A stretch of 64,000 bases of DNA from Armatimonadota bacterium (GCA_018268255.1 JAFDWX010000003.1:359116-423115); one strand, 5' to 3'. Positions 1 through 9,563 are shown, counted from the first letter of the stretch. Numbers and translations are program-made. The notes: generated from the sequence alone by a model not told the origin.

Positions 1-1124
1 GAGAATAAGAACGCAGCCATGACGGCTTGGGGATTCACGATCGGAGGAACTTGAAGCCGCGGGCTGACAAAATAGACCGCGATCGCTCCGAGCAGAATTC
101 CCAAAATTCCTCCTAAGAAGCACATCACGACGCTTTCCAACAGGAATTGGACAAGGATGCTGTGGCGTTGGGCACCAATCGCCTTTCGGAGGCCAATTTC
201 CCGAGTCCGCTCTGTGACCGACACGAGCATGATGTTCATGATGCCGATGCCACCGACCAAGAGCGAGACACTGGCGATTCCTGCCAAAAGCAGACCCAGC
301 AACTGAGATTGCTGTTGAATCTGCGCGATCATGTCACCTTGGTTGAAAACCCTGAACTGGCTTTCGCCGGTTGCGGATTTGCGGGTTTCGTTGAGTACAT
401 CCTCGATCGCACCCTGCGTGTAAGGCATCAAATTGGTGTCGTGGGCTTGGATTGAGATCATATCCAGGGTGTCTCGCCCGAAGAGCCGAGTTTGCGCAGT
501 TTTCAGGGGCACATAGATTTGGTCGTCGGGATTCATGAAACCTGAGCCCCCTTTGTAGGTGATGACTCCCGTGACTTCGTAGCTTTTACCGAGGACTTGG
601 ATGGAGGCTCCGACTGCATCTTCATCCACAAAAAGCTGTTGATAGACACCCCAACCCAATACCGCTTTCTGTTCGTTCAGAGCGTTATCTTCTGAAGTGA
701 ACCATTTGCCCTGGGCCATCTGGGTCGCGTTGCGGATGATGGCCATTTGAGGCTCAACGCCCATGATGGTCGTCTGCGTACTGCTGGCTTTGTATTTGAG
801 GGTTCCGTTTCCTCTCACGGCGCCGCTGATGAGGTCGATCAGCGGGACACGCTGCTTGAGGCGGGTCACGTCGTCCTCATCCAGAGTTGTTCGCGCACCC
901 CCGGCGCTCTGACCGCCACGCCTCCAATCCGGCATGACGGTGATCATGTTCGTGCCCATGATCTGGAGGTTCTCCAGCGATTTCTGCCTTGTGCCCTCGC
1001 CAATGCCGATCATGGCGATGACCGAGCCCACGCCGATCACCACTCCGAGCATCGTCAGGGCCGAGCGAAGCTTGTTGGAAATGATCGCTCGGACCGCAGA
1101 TTCGAAAGAGTCACCCAAGGTCAT
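1..1124 (-). CDS. MacB-like ABC transporter permease (FtsX family), 3' end beyond window
   Basis: Reading the minus strand from the ATG at 1124 gives a continuous frame to the window edge (about 374 codons). It begins MTLGDSFESAVRAIISNKLR, followed by a hydrophobic first membrane segment (ALTMLGVVIGVGSVIAMIGI), a large extracytoplasmic domain and a second membrane cluster (LLGLLLAGIASVSLLVGGIG, then IMNIMLVSVTERTREIGLRK). This is the MacB_PCD plus FtsX layout. The segment TERTREIGLRKAIGA is a hallmark of FtsX/MacB permeases. No ATPase domain is seen, so the nucleotide-binding subunit is a separate gene or lies outside. It starts 8 bp after the MacA-like gene, in a TolC-MacA-MacB order. It probably exports a peptide, lipopeptide or drug across the diderm envelope. 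The C-terminus is cut by the window. Confidence 0.88.
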   Translation of the reverse strand, partial: MTLGDSFESAVRAIISNKLRSALTMLGVVIGVGSVIAMIGIGEGTRQKSLENLQIMGTNMITVMPDWRRGGQSAGGARTTLDEDDVTRLKQRVPLIDLISGAVRGNGTLKYKASSTQTTIMGVEPQMAIIRNATQMAQGKWFTSEDNALNEQKAVLGWGVYQQLFVDEDAVGASIQVLGKSYEVTGVITYKGGSGFMNPDDQIYVPLKTAQTRLFGRDTLDMISIQAHDTNLMPYTQGAIEDVLNETRKSATGESQFRVFNQGDMIAQIQQQSQLLGLLLAGIASVSLLVGGIGIMNIMLVSVTERTREIGLRKAIGAQRHSILVQFLLESVVMCFLGGILGILLGAIAVYFVSPRLQVPPIVNPQAVMAAFLF

Positions 1125-1132
1125 AGGTCGGT

Positions 1133-2887
1133 CTAGCGGCCTCCGCCGCCACCTCCACCGCCGCCCGCGGCTCTGTTCGTACTTCGACTCGTCGGTCCTC
1201 GAGGACCACCGCCAGCGAGGCCGCCTCCGCCCTGTTGAGCAGATTCCATTCGCTGTTGGATTTCGCGAATCTCTGCCATGTTGATCTCAGCCGTCACCAC
1301 TTCTTCGCCGACCTTGAGACCCTCAAGAATTTCGGTCCCCGCGTTGCCTACTTCGCCAACTTTTACGTCCCGTCGGACTGGTGCCTTTCCAGGCGCGCCC
1401 TTCACTAAGACGTAGGTTTTATCCTGCTCCCTCTTAATTGCCTGTGTTGGAACGATCAAGACACCCTTCTTTTCCAGGGTCAGGAATTCGCAGGTGGCGG
1501 TCATTCCTGGCATCAAGCGTATGCCTTTTTGCGGCTGGATTTCGACTCGAACCTTGATGGCGGTGATGTTATTGGTCGTTGCCGCACCGGGATTAACTCG
1601 GGTGACTGTCCCTCGAAGGTCACCCCGTGGATAGGCTTCCAAAATCACCTTGACGTTTTGATTCAGCTTGACCGAGGCGATGTCGGCTTCGTCTACTTGG
1701 CATTCGACATACATTTTGCTGGTGTCGCTGATTTGAACCAGGCTCGTGCCCTGAGAGAATGTCGAGGTGCCCGGCGGGATGATCGTGCCCTCCTCCAGGT
1801 ACTTCTGGGTGATGTACCCTTCTCTCGGAGCATTCACGGTTGTGCTTTCCAGCTGAACCTTGGCGTTGGCCACGGATACCCGGCTTCGAACGGTGTTGGA
1901 TCTGGCAACAGCGATGTCGGCATCGCGAAGTTTGATATTGGTTGCAGCATCCCGAGCCTTCTCCAAGTTGACTCTCGCGGATGACAGGGCCTTTTCCGCT
2001 TCTTCGACATTTCTCTTTGCCACGACGATGTCACTGTTGCCGGCAGAAGCTCGCTTGAGCGAAGCTTGCGCATCACTCACTCGAGCTCGTTGCGCTTCGA
2101 GTTGACTATCGAGCTGGGGTTGGATCAACTCTTTCTGTTTTTTCGCCGACTCATACGAGCTTCTGGCCGACTCAAACTGACTCTGGGCTTGATCAACGAC
2201 GGATTGAGCCACATAGCCTCTTTCGAGGAGAGCTCTTTGCCGATCAAGGTTCGCCTGAGCAGTATCGAATTGAGCTTTGGTCTGGGCCACCGCAAGGTCT
2301 GTGTCGCGGAGTTTCTGGGGAATGGTAACGGTTTGCAGTTCGCGAAACGCTTCTTGCGCTGACTTAAGTGAGGCTTGTGCAGATTCAATATCCGCCTTCG
2401 TGCGGGCAGGTTGCGCGGAATACTGCTCCCGAGCACGTCCAAGTCTCACCTCTGCGGTTTGTACAGCGAGTTCGGCATCCCGGACGCCCGTTCGCTGGTT
2501 ATCTCGCTCCAGCTTTGCCTGCTCCTCGGCGCTTGTCACTCGAGCTTCAGCTGAGGAGAGGTCCGCGTTCGCCTGGTCATAGGAGGCTTGCGTATCTCGA
2601 GGATCGATGCGGGCGATCAGATCACCGGCTTTGACGTAATCCCCCTCTTCGACGGCGAGCTTGACCACTTCGCCTCCCGCTTTAGACTTGACGTCCACGG
2701 AAGTGAGTGCAACCAGTTGTCCGTTCGCCGAAATGCTTCGGCTAAGGTCACCCTTTTCCGCAGCGGCATAGCGGTACTCAACTTCGGGTTGAGCCTCACC
2801 GCGGAAAAACAGGGCCCATACGGCCAAGCCCACAACGACGATGCCACCAATGATAAAAAGCGGTTTCTTTCCTTTCTTACTCGCCAC
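1133..2887 (-). CDS. MacA/HlyD-type periplasmic adaptor protein
   Basis: About 584 residues: an N-terminal membrane anchor (PLFIIGGIVVVGLAVWALFF), a first biotinyl-lipoyl half (AAEKGDLSRSISANGQLVAL...VKAGDLIARID), a very long helical hairpin rich in Ala, Gln and Arg (about residues 90-330), then the second lipoyl half, beta-barrel and membrane-proximal domains. The tail is glycine-rich. Such adaptors link an inner-membrane permease to a TolC channel. The hairpin is roughly twice as long as in typical MacA, with repeated heptad-like segments. I prefer the GTG at 2887: a GTGAGG ribosome site lies 6 nt upstream and overlaps the end of the TolC gene. GTG at 2899 is the alternative start. It is cotranscribed with the TolC-like gene (overlap) and the MacB-like gene (8 bp). 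Confidence 0.9.
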   Translation of the reverse strand: MASKKGKKPLFIIGGIVVVGLAVWALFFRGEAQPEVEYRYAAAEKGDLSRSISANGQLVALTSVDVKSKAGGEVVKLAVEEGDYVKAGDLIARIDPRDTQASYDQANADLSSAEARVTSAEEQAKLERDNQRTGVRDAELAVQTAEVRLGRAREQYSAQPARTKADIESAQASLKSAQEAFRELQTVTIPQKLRDTDLAVAQTKAQFDTAQANLDRQRALLERGYVAQSVVDQAQSQFESARSSYESAKKQKELIQPQLDSQLEAQRARVSDAQASLKRASAGNSDIVVAKRNVEEAEKALSSARVNLEKARDAATNIKLRDADIAVARSNTVRSRVSVANAKVQLESTTVNAPREGYITQKYLEEGTIIPPGTSTFSQGTSLVQISDTSKMYVECQVDEADIASVKLNQNVKVILEAYPRGDLRGTVTRVNPGAATTNNITAIKVRVEIQPQKGIRLMPGMTATCEFLTLEKKGVLIVPTQAIKREQDKTYVLVKGAPGKAPVRRDVKVGEVGNAGTEILEGLKVGEEVVTAEINMAEIREIQQRMESAQQGGGGLAGGGPRGPTSRSTNRAAGGGGGGGGGR

Positions 2888-4223
2888 GAATGTCCTCACC
2901 CGTTACAAGATTCCATCTGACCTCCGAAGTAAGGAGGTCGTAGTAGGCTTGAACTCGGTTGACCTCAGCGGTGACCAAGCTTACGCGGGCCGTGATGAGT
3001 TCCACCAAATCCGAAGCACCCAGTTCCTGAGCATCTTCTACGGCGGTGTAGTTCACTCGTGCAGCTTCCAATGCTGTGTCGGCTGCACTCAGTCGCTCGC
3101 GATTTTGGGCTAATTCTTTATACGCGCTTTCGATCTCAGCTTGCGCATCGCGGATTGCCTGCCCATACTCGGACTCCCGAGCTTGGACGTCGAATTTGCG
3201 AGCGTTGATAGCTTCCTTCGCTCGCCCGCCGTTCCAAAGCGGAACATATGCAGATAGCGAGATCTGAGACCGGTCGTAAACATCGTCAGCGAAATTCTTG
3301 CGCAGTGTCGCATCCACAGAGAAATTCCATCGCTCACTCAATTCCGTAGATTTCAGGCTCAACCGTGCGGATCGAATCTGTTCTCGGCGAATGGCAAGGT
3401 CGGGACGCTTGCTCAAAGCTTCCTCTGTGGCAACCTCCAGGCTGGTAGGAGCAGTGTCCGCCAATTCGAGCGAACTCGGGTCCAACTCGGGATCCTCCTG
3501 CCGGGATTCCCACCCGATGAGCGCTTTGAACGAGGCCATTGTTCGGGCCAGATCGTTCTGGGCTGCGAGTACGTTGACTTTAGAGTTCAGGTAATCAGCA
3601 TTGGCCTGCAATACATCCTTGCGAGCGGCATCTCCGACCTCAACGCGGACCTTGGTTCGCTCAAGGATGTTCTGAGCGAGTTCCTCTTGGGCCGCTTGTA
3701 CCCTCAGCAGCTCGACAGACCGAAGGGTATCGAAATACTGCTGGTGAACCGAGAAAAGGGTCTCGCGGAGCGTGTTGACATAGTTCGCTTGCTCCAATTC
3801 GTATGCAGTTTTTGCCGAGGCAAACCGGACGAAACGTGTCCCATTATCCAGCAGTTGCCAGTTCAGACTCAGATCGCCAGATGCGGTGCGTTCATTGAGC
3901 GGATTGAACTGCACCCCGCCGGTCTGATACCGGGTCTTCCCAGTTTGGTAGCTGTAGGACGGACCAATTGAAGGAAGGAAGTCCGTGTAGGTGACGTTCT
4001 TGTTGGCTTTTGCGGACCTTACAGCAAGGCTGGCCGACTGCAGAATTCCATTTCGCTTCTTGGCAAGCTCGATCGCGGCATCTAGGGACAATTTTTGAGT
4101 TGGTGCGGCAGGAGGAGCAGTGTCTTGAGTCAAGGCTGCGCTGGTCGCGAGAACAAGAAAGGAAAGTACTGCGAAGCCCAACCGGATGCCGCGCACATCG
4201 GACCTCCGCGAAGAACAAGTCAT
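2877..4223 (-). CDS. TolC-family outer membrane efflux protein
   Basis: After a signal peptide (IRLGFAVLSFLVLATSAALT) the protein begins KLSLDAAIELAKKRNG, the usual TolC/OEP opening. Two similar helical halves follow, with YVNTLRETLFSVHQQYFDTL and the later RDAQAEIESAYKELAQNRER matching the OEP repeat. It would form the trimeric outer-membrane channel for the MacA/MacB pair encoded just downstream. The open frame extends to 4334, but the ATG at 4223 avoids overlap with lgt (stop at 4243) and puts the signal peptide near the N-terminus, so I use it (448 aa). ATG at 4265 is a second choice. The end overlaps the adaptor start by about 11 bp, which fits translational coupling. Confidence 0.88.
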   Translation of the reverse strand: MTCSSRRSDVRGIRLGFAVLSFLVLATSAALTQDTAPPAAPTQKLSLDAAIELAKKRNGILQSASLAVRSAKANKNVTYTDFLPSIGPSYSYQTGKTRYQTGGVQFNPLNERTASGDLSLNWQLLDNGTRFVRFASAKTAYELEQANYVNTLRETLFSVHQQYFDTLRSVELLRVQAAQEELAQNILERTKVRVEVGDAARKDVLQANADYLNSKVNVLAAQNDLARTMASFKALIGWESRQEDPELDPSSLELADTAPTSLEVATEEALSKRPDLAIRREQIRSARLSLKSTELSERWNFSVDATLRKNFADDVYDRSQISLSAYVPLWNGGRAKEAINARKFDVQARESEYGQAIRDAQAEIESAYKELAQNRERLSAADTALEAARVNYTAVEDAQELGASDLVELITARVSLVTAEVNRVQAYYDLLTSEVRWNLVTGEDIRGE

Positions 4224-4242
4224 CAAGAGGCCATTACGCAGT

Positions 4243-5058
4243 TCAGGGAGAATCGGTTCCAGCATCAAGTTGATTGTGACGGCTGGATGCGGCAGTTTGC
4301 CGGGCGAAGAAAATGGCAATTCCCGTGAACGCAATCGCCAGCGCCATGACCTGCGCTTCGGTTACCGGGAGACCCGGGATCAGAGTCGAACTTGCATCGC
4401 CTCGAGCGACTGCGACCCGGCTTCCGGAACGCCAGAACTCGTAAATGAATCGAGCGACGCCGAAGAGCATGAGGCTGAGACCCGTGACCTGCCCCTGTTT
4501 GAACTCTTTGCGGGCTTCAACCTGAGCCAGACCTGCAGCGAACACAAAAAGGATCGCAGTCTCGAACAGTTGGGCGGGTAAGTGCACTCCGGGTACACCC
4601 TCGAAGTGGACACCTATCGGTGCGGTGGTGGTGACGCCGTAGCAGCACCCATTCGCAAAACAGCCAATTCTTCCTATCGCGCTTGCCACCAAAAACGGCG
4701 GAGCCAGGATATCCAGCGCGGGCCAGATCGGCTGGCGCCTCAGTTTGCACCAGATCAGCACTGCCGCCCCGCCAAAAAGCAGACCGCCAAAGCTGGTCAA
4801 TCCCTGGAACTGAAATGAAAAGACTTCGTCGAGGTGCTTTGAGTAGTAACCCCATTCTTGGACGATGAACAGAATTCTCGCGCCCAGGACTCCTGCTACA
4901 ACAGCCCAAAATGCTAGGTCAAAGAGCTTTTCCGAATCAAATCGGTATCGGGTGGATCGCTTTTGTGCCCAGAGCATGGCGATTCCGATGCCAATCACGA
5001 GCAGGACACCATACGATCTTACGGGAAAACCCGCAATTTTGAATAAGATTGGACACAT
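4243..5058 (-). CDS. lgt: Prolipoprotein diacylglyceryl transferase
   Basis: 271 residues with about seven membrane segments. Lgt transfers diacylglycerol from phosphatidylglycerol to the lipobox cysteine of prolipoproteins in the inner membrane. The Lgt signature is visible as GRIGCFANGCCYG (about residues 129-141), and the start MCPILFKIAGFPVRSYG fits the family's first helix. Other conserved stretches are LTSFGGLLFG and RFIYEFWRSG. The gene heads the minus-strand cluster with TolC, MacA and MacB, 20 bp before the TolC start. Several lipoproteins in the window (53.5 and 60.2 kb) would depend on this enzyme. Confidence 0.95.
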   Translation of the reverse strand: MCPILFKIAGFPVRSYGVLLVIGIGIAMLWAQKRSTRYRFDSEKLFDLAFWAVVAGVLGARILFIVQEWGYYSKHLDEVFSFQFQGLTSFGGLLFGGAAVLIWCKLRRQPIWPALDILAPPFLVASAIGRIGCFANGCCYGVTTTAPIGVHFEGVPGVHLPAQLFETAILFVFAAGLAQVEARKEFKQGQVTGLSLMLFGVARFIYEFWRSGSRVAVARGDASSTLIPGLPVTEAQVMALAIAFTGIAIFFARQTAASSRHNQLDAGTDSP

Positions 5059-5136
5059 AAGTTATCGAAGACAGAGACCGTAGTTTGAACTTAACCTAAA
5101 CTAGCACTGAAACTTTGTCCCAAATAATCAAGGACG

Positions 5137-5164
5137 TTGGTACCCCAGAGTTCGCGGCATAATC
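5137..5164 (+). promoter_or_regulatory. Possible promoter of rpsA
   Basis: TTGGTA (5137-5142) and CATAAT (5159-5164) are separated by 16 bp and lie about 35 bp before the rpsA start codon. They resemble weak sigma-70 -35 and -10 boxes. No strong Shine-Dalgarno sequence lies upstream of the ATG at 5200, as is common for S1 genes. Confidence 0.3.
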
Positions 5165-5199
5165 TGGTACAGTAAACACGAAATAAACGAGTTTGTTCC

Positions 5200-6834
5200 A
5201 TGACAATGATGACCGACGACCTGTCCCCGTCGATAGCCGAACCGAAGCAGTCTGAAGGTGAAACCAATCAGGCTACTGCTGAAAATCCTATCGATCCGAC
5301 AAATACTCCTTCCGATACGGTGACCGCTGTGGCCTCCGCAGAGGAAACTGCCACCGCCAATGAGCCTACTCCGGAGTCGAGTTCGATTCCTGCTGAGCCA
5401 TTGGAGATGCCCAACGAGCCTGCTCAAAAGCCAGAGCCAACTCCGGCCCCATCTGCGCCGGCACCAACATCCACACCAGAAGTTTCTGACGAGGATCTTT
5501 TTGCTGCTGCTATGGCTGAATTGGATTCGGGTCCACTGCCGGGCGAGAATTACCGAAAGCTCTCCAAAGGCGACCGAGTGGAGGCGACGGTTATCCAGGT
5601 CGAGCACGACCGAGTATTTGTTGACCTCGGGACGAAATCCGAAGGCGTTGTACCCCTCGCCGAACTAAGCGTCGAGCCACTTGAAAGTGCGCACGGGCAG
5701 GTTCAGATCGGAGACAAGATCAATGTTGTTGTCTTGCGACCCGAGGGAAGCGGAGGCGAAGGCAACCCCATCGTTTCCAAAAAGAAAGCCGATTTTGAAG
5801 AGGTTTGGAACCGAATTCTCGACAAATTTAACTCAGGCGAGACCATCACCGCACCGGTTGTCAATCGGGTGAAGGGAGGTCTTGAAGTTGACCTTGGAGT
5901 TCGCGGTTTTGTGCCGGCAACGCACGTTGGCAACGGCAAACTCCGCAACATCGAGAAGTTTGTTGGACAGCCACTTGAACTCAAAATTATCGAAGTAGAT
6001 CGAGAGCGCAAGAAAGTTGTTCTGTCAAACAAGCAGGCGGAAGATGAGAAGCGCGACAAGGTCAAGGAAACGCTGTTCCAAAGCGTCAAACCGGGTGATG
6101 TCGTTGACGGCGTGGTTCGACGATTGACGGACTACGGCGCTTTCATCGATCTCGGCGGTATTGATGGTTTGCTCCACATCTCCGAAATGAGTTGGATGCG
6201 GATTAACCATCCCAAGGAAGTTCTAAAAGAGGGCCAGGAACTAAAAGTCATGGTTCTTCGGCTTGATGAAGGAAACTCCAAAATCAGCCTCGGATTGCGA
6301 CAAGTTCTGCCAGATCCCTGGAAACTCATCAAAGAAAACTATCGGATCGGTCAGAAAATTACGTGCACAATCGGCCGCCTGGTCCAGAGCGGTGCGTTCA
6401 TCAAGCTGCCGGAGGGCGCTGAAGCATTTCTGCCCGTGAGCGAGATTTCGAACAGACGCATTGGCAAGCCTAGCGACGTGCTGCAGGAGGGACAGGAAGT
6501 TGAAGTAGCGGTGCTTGACCTCCGCCCCGACGAGCGACGAATGGTCCTCAGTCTGCGAGGTGCCGGAACTCAAATTGACGTTCCTGCCGATTACGAGCCG
6601 GGTCCGATGCGAGAGGACGACGGCGCACGCCGTGGCCTAGGAGGCAAGAAGAAAAAACGACGTGGCTCTAGGCACGACGATGACGACTTCGACTCGCCGC
6701 TTATTGGCCGTGGAGGCAGCTCAAGTGGTGCCACCATCGGCGAGCGCTTGGGCATGCTCAAGGGGCTCTTGCGGCCAGAGACGGGCGAAGATGAGCCCGA
6801 AGCTGACTCGGAATCCGATTCGGACGAAGAGTGA
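5200..6834 (+). CDS. rpsA: 30S ribosomal protein S1
   Basis: 544 residues with four S1 RNA-binding domains: about residues 120-190 (GDRVEATVIQVEHDRVFVDLG), 210-285 (GETITAPVVNRVKGGLEVDLG), 295-370 (GDVVDGVVRRLTDYGAFIDL) and 380-455 (GQKITCTIGRLVQSGAFIKL). S1 brings mRNA to the small ribosomal subunit. The first ~110 residues are an acidic Pro/Ala/Thr-rich extension not found in E. coli S1, and the C-terminus is Arg/Lys-rich, then Gly- and Asp/Glu-rich. Four rather than six S1 repeats is common outside Proteobacteria. A good intrinsic terminator follows the stop. Confidence 0.93.
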   Translation: MTMMTDDLSPSIAEPKQSEGETNQATAENPIDPTNTPSDTVTAVASAEETATANEPTPESSSIPAEPLEMPNEPAQKPEPTPAPSAPAPTSTPEVSDEDLFAAAMAELDSGPLPGENYRKLSKGDRVEATVIQVEHDRVFVDLGTKSEGVVPLAELSVEPLESAHGQVQIGDKINVVVLRPEGSGGEGNPIVSKKKADFEEVWNRILDKFNSGETITAPVVNRVKGGLEVDLGVRGFVPATHVGNGKLRNIEKFVGQPLELKIIEVDRERKKVVLSNKQAEDEKRDKVKETLFQSVKPGDVVDGVVRRLTDYGAFIDLGGIDGLLHISEMSWMRINHPKEVLKEGQELKVMVLRLDEGNSKISLGLRQVLPDPWKLIKENYRIGQKITCTIGRLVQSGAFIKLPEGAEAFLPVSEISNRRIGKPSDVLQEGQEVEVAVLDLRPDERRMVLSLRGAGTQIDVPADYEPGPMREDDGARRGLGGKKKKRRGSRHDDDDFDSPLIGRGGSSSGATIGERLGMLKGLLRPETGEDEPEADSESDSDEE

Positions 6835-6844
6835 GCTAAACTCG

Positions 6845-6878
6845 GGCCGGTGGGGAGAAATCTCCACCGGCCTTTTTT
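6845..6878 (+). terminator. Intrinsic terminator after rpsA
   Basis: A 12-bp stem (GGCCGGTGGGGA / TCTCCACCGGCC, with one G-T pair) and a GAAA loop are followed by six T residues. It ends 4 bp before the coaE start codon. Confidence 0.9.
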
Positions 6879-6882
6879 GTTT

Positions 6883-7467
6883 ATGAAACAGCTTTCGCAC
6901 AGGGTCGCCATAACCGGAGGCGCCGCTTCAGGAAAGTCCGTCGTGCTGCGGTATCTCCGTGAGTTGGGATATAAAGCCGTGTCGGCAGATGACTATGTCT
7001 CTGAACTGTGGGAGACCCCCTTTATCCTTAGCGAGATTTCTCGAGCATTGGAAATTGCGCAGCCGGTCACGAGAGAAAAGGTGAGGAAAAAAATCCTCGG
7101 AGACCCTTCCGCCCGAAAATCTCTTAATGAAATTTTCCACCGTGAAGTTCTGGAGCGATTGCTGCAAACAAATGCCAATTTCTTCGAGGTTCCACTCCTG
7201 ATTGAAACGTGCTCGCAAGGCGTCTTCGATGAAACTTGGGTGGTTTCATGTGGCCTCGAGTGTCAGCTTGAAAGGCTAGAGGAGCGCGGATTAAGTAAGG
7301 AAGACGCGCAGAAGCTGATAAATACTCAGTTGCCTGAGGGCGTGAAAGTTGCTTTCGCACACCGCATTATTCGAACGAATGTCGAGTTATCCGACGTCTA
7401 TCGGCAAGTTGACGAAGGCATTCACCACCTCGGCCACCACGAACGGATCAACCCGGTTATAGGTTGA
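6883..7467 (+). CDS. coaE: Dephospho-CoA kinase
   Basis: 194 residues. CoaE phosphorylates dephospho-CoA in the last step of coenzyme A synthesis. The protein opens with a P-loop, VAITGGAASGKS (residues 8-19), and has the family's LID-type region and the CoaE motifs FFEVPLLIETC and DETWVVSCGLECQLERL. The frame is open upstream to 6850, but that stretch is the rpsA terminator, so the ATG at 6883 is the sensible start. That leaves almost no room for a leader after the terminator. It must be read by read-through or from a promoter inside rpsA. No ribosome-binding site is evident. Confidence 0.88.
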   Translation: MKQLSHRVAITGGAASGKSVVLRYLRELGYKAVSADDYVSELWETPFILSEISRALEIAQPVTREKVRKKILGDPSARKSLNEIFHREVLERLLQTNANFFEVPLLIETCSQGVFDETWVVSCGLECQLERLEERGLSKEDAQKLINTQLPEGVKVAFAHRIIRTNVELSDVYRQVDEGIHHLGHHERINPVIG

Positions 7468-7643
7468 CAAAACCGGTCCGAAGTTTGGACGTTCGAAACA
7501 TGTTTAGCCATGGCCCGATTGCATGACAGGGGCCTTTTGGAATAACATGGGCAAGCTGTGGGGAATGCGGGCGTTCAAACCAACCGTCCGGACCAAGGCC
7601 CAACGGTATCCGAGAGGATGTGGAGAATGGAGGACTCACCAGA

Positions 7644-9485
7644 GTGAGGCGTTATTTAAGGACAACGCATGGAAGAGCGATCAGCGCGCTCACAATTTTC
7701 GCTGTACTTTTGCCGTTTCTGACACTGTTGAGCCTGCGCGAAGCAAAAGCGCAGGTTGAGCAGCGTGATTCTTGGGCAGTCGTGGAGTTTGCCGATAAGT
7801 CGGGTAAGGGAATGAAAGACCTTGGGAAGAAAGCTTCCGAGGCCATGATTACCGAACTCGCCAAAGTCAATCGCTTCGATCTGGCCCTTTCCGAGACCAT
7901 AAATCGAAAGATTTCGGAGCTGGGCTACCAGAACCCCCTCTCTGACAAAAATGCCCTCGTTCGACTTGGGCAGAATCTGCCCGCATCGACTGTCGTGTCG
8001 GGTGACGTTGTCGACTGGCGGGTGATCAAGCAGGGTGACACCAAAAAGGCCGAAGTCAAGATGCGGATTATTGTCCGCGATGTTGCTTCCGGCTTGGAAG
8101 TCAATGGTGCAGCCATCATCGGTGAATCCGGCGTAAGAACCGGCGACATCGACGATGAAACCCTGGTTTCTGATGCAATTTCAGCAGGTGCCTTCAGGGC
8201 GATCAGCGAGATCAACGCCAACACCCTGCCTAAAGCTACGGTGTTGAACACTCTTGATCAGATGGCTCTCATCAACCAGGGAGCCCGAACAGGCTTCCAA
8301 AACGGCCAAGAAGTGGTGATCACTCGCGGTCGAGAGCAAGTTGCTAGCGGAAAGGTCGAGCGTGTCGAGCCAGACAGCGCATTTGTTCGGATTCAGAAGC
8401 CGATTAAGGGCGTGCAACCTGGCGACCGAATTCAAGTGCTGTTCCGAGTGCCCGATATCGGGAAGACTTGGAAGGAACCAGCGACTGGCGCAGCCAAGAT
8501 CCGCAAGAGCGGCGATGCGAACGGCGTGATCGCAGTATTGCTCGTGCTCGGTCTTTTGGTATTCCTGCTGGGCAGCGGTCGTGGTGCGAACAACAACACG
8601 ATCTCGAATGTTACTGCGTCTCCGATCCCGCCAAGCAACGACACGCGATTGGCCGTTTCACTCAGTTGGAAGGCTGACGCGTTTGCTGGAGCCCCTTATC
8701 GCTACCAATGGCAGGTCTGGCGCAATGATATTGCTGCCTTGCCCGTGATGGTGGTCGATGGTTCGCAGACATCGGCGATTGACGATGGCTTGAACACGTT
8801 CACGAATACCTGGTACAAGCGAAGCGAAGATCCCTGTGCGCCGGACACGTCCGACGACGCAACCCCAACAGCGCTTGCATCCGGTATCCCTTATGTGTAT
8901 TCGGTTGAGTTGGTCTATCGACGCAGCTCTACTTTGGATGATCCCAACGCGAGTGGCGGCGGATCTTCCGGAACCACCGGTGGCACCACCAGCGGTACGA
9001 CGGGCGGCACCACCGGTGGAACAACCGGCGGCACCACGGGCGGATCAACGGGCGGCGGTATCAGCCGACAGGTCAGTGGCGATACATACTGCTACTTCCT
9101 GAGCAACCGAGCCACGATGAACGGAACAGTGACTCCGTTTAATCAGCCAACCCTGTTCGCTCCTGAGAACGATCAGACGCTCTCTACTCCAACGAATTTC
9201 CGATGGCAATCCATGCGCCGAAGCGGTAGCACGATGCTCATTGAATACGTGTTGGAGTTCTCCACCTCGCCAAACTTCTCCACCAAGGTTGAAGTCTTCA
9301 GAACTACGGATACGCAGGCTATTGGAACCATCGGTACATCGACTCCGATTGATGTTCTGTCCTACCAGCCAACCGTAACCGAGATCTATTGGCGCGTTGG
9401 AGTGCGCAATCAGCAGGAAAATTCGGGCTTCGTTTACTCCGGAGTTCGAAAATTCAAACGTCCACAGAATCCTCCCAATCCTTGA
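7644..9485 (+). CDS. Secreted CsgG/LpoB-like domain protein with C-terminal Ig-like region
   Basis: About 613 residues. A signal or membrane segment (ALTIFAVLLPFLTLLSL) precedes a CsgG/LpoB-like domain (WAVVEFADKSGKGMKDLGKK...VSGDVVDWRVIKQGDTKKAE), then a barrel-like stretch (INQGARTGFQNGQEVVITRG), a membrane segment (GVIAVLLVLGLLVFLLGSG, about residue 293), an Ig/FnIII-like part, and a Gly-Thr-Ser repeat linker coded at about 8950-9060. The final part (FRWQSMRRSGSTMLIEYVLE) looks like another FnIII-type domain. The GTG at 7644 has GGAGG 10 nt upstream, favouring it over the GTG at 7620. It probably sits in the envelope. The exact role is unknown. It shares direction and theme with the next two envelope genes. 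Confidence 0.7.
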   Translation: MRRYLRTTHGRAISALTIFAVLLPFLTLLSLREAKAQVEQRDSWAVVEFADKSGKGMKDLGKKASEAMITELAKVNRFDLALSETINRKISELGYQNPLSDKNALVRLGQNLPASTVVSGDVVDWRVIKQGDTKKAEVKMRIIVRDVASGLEVNGAAIIGESGVRTGDIDDETLVSDAISAGAFRAISEINANTLPKATVLNTLDQMALINQGARTGFQNGQEVVITRGREQVASGKVERVEPDSAFVRIQKPIKGVQPGDRIQVLFRVPDIGKTWKEPATGAAKIRKSGDANGVIAVLLVLGLLVFLLGSGRGANNNTISNVTASPIPPSNDTRLAVSLSWKADAFAGAPYRYQWQVWRNDIAALPVMVVDGSQTSAIDDGLNTFTNTWYKRSEDPCAPDTSDDATPTALASGIPYVYSVELVYRRSSTLDDPNASGGGSSGTTGGTTSGTTGGTTGGTTGGTTGGSTGGGISRQVSGDTYCYFLSNRATMNGTVTPFNQPTLFAPENDQTLSTPTNFRWQSMRRSGSTMLIEYVLEFSTSPNFSTKVEVFRTTDTQAIGTIGTSTPIDVLSYQPTVTEIYWRVGVRNQQENSGFVYSGVRKFKRPQNPPNP

Positions 9486-9513
9486 GGCGTCTGACTCTCG
9501 GATGCTTGAAATA

Positions 9514-9539
9514 TGAGGAGCCTCGGAAGGGGCTCCTCA
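9514..9539 (+). terminator. Hairpin after the CsgG-like gene
   Basis: Stem TGAGGAGCC / GGCTCCTCA with a short loop, 28 bp after the stop. It is followed by AATAAAC rather than a T-tract, so it may be a weak terminator or an mRNA-stability element. Confidence 0.55.
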
Positions 9540-9563
9540 AATAAACAAATCGGAATTTTCGCT

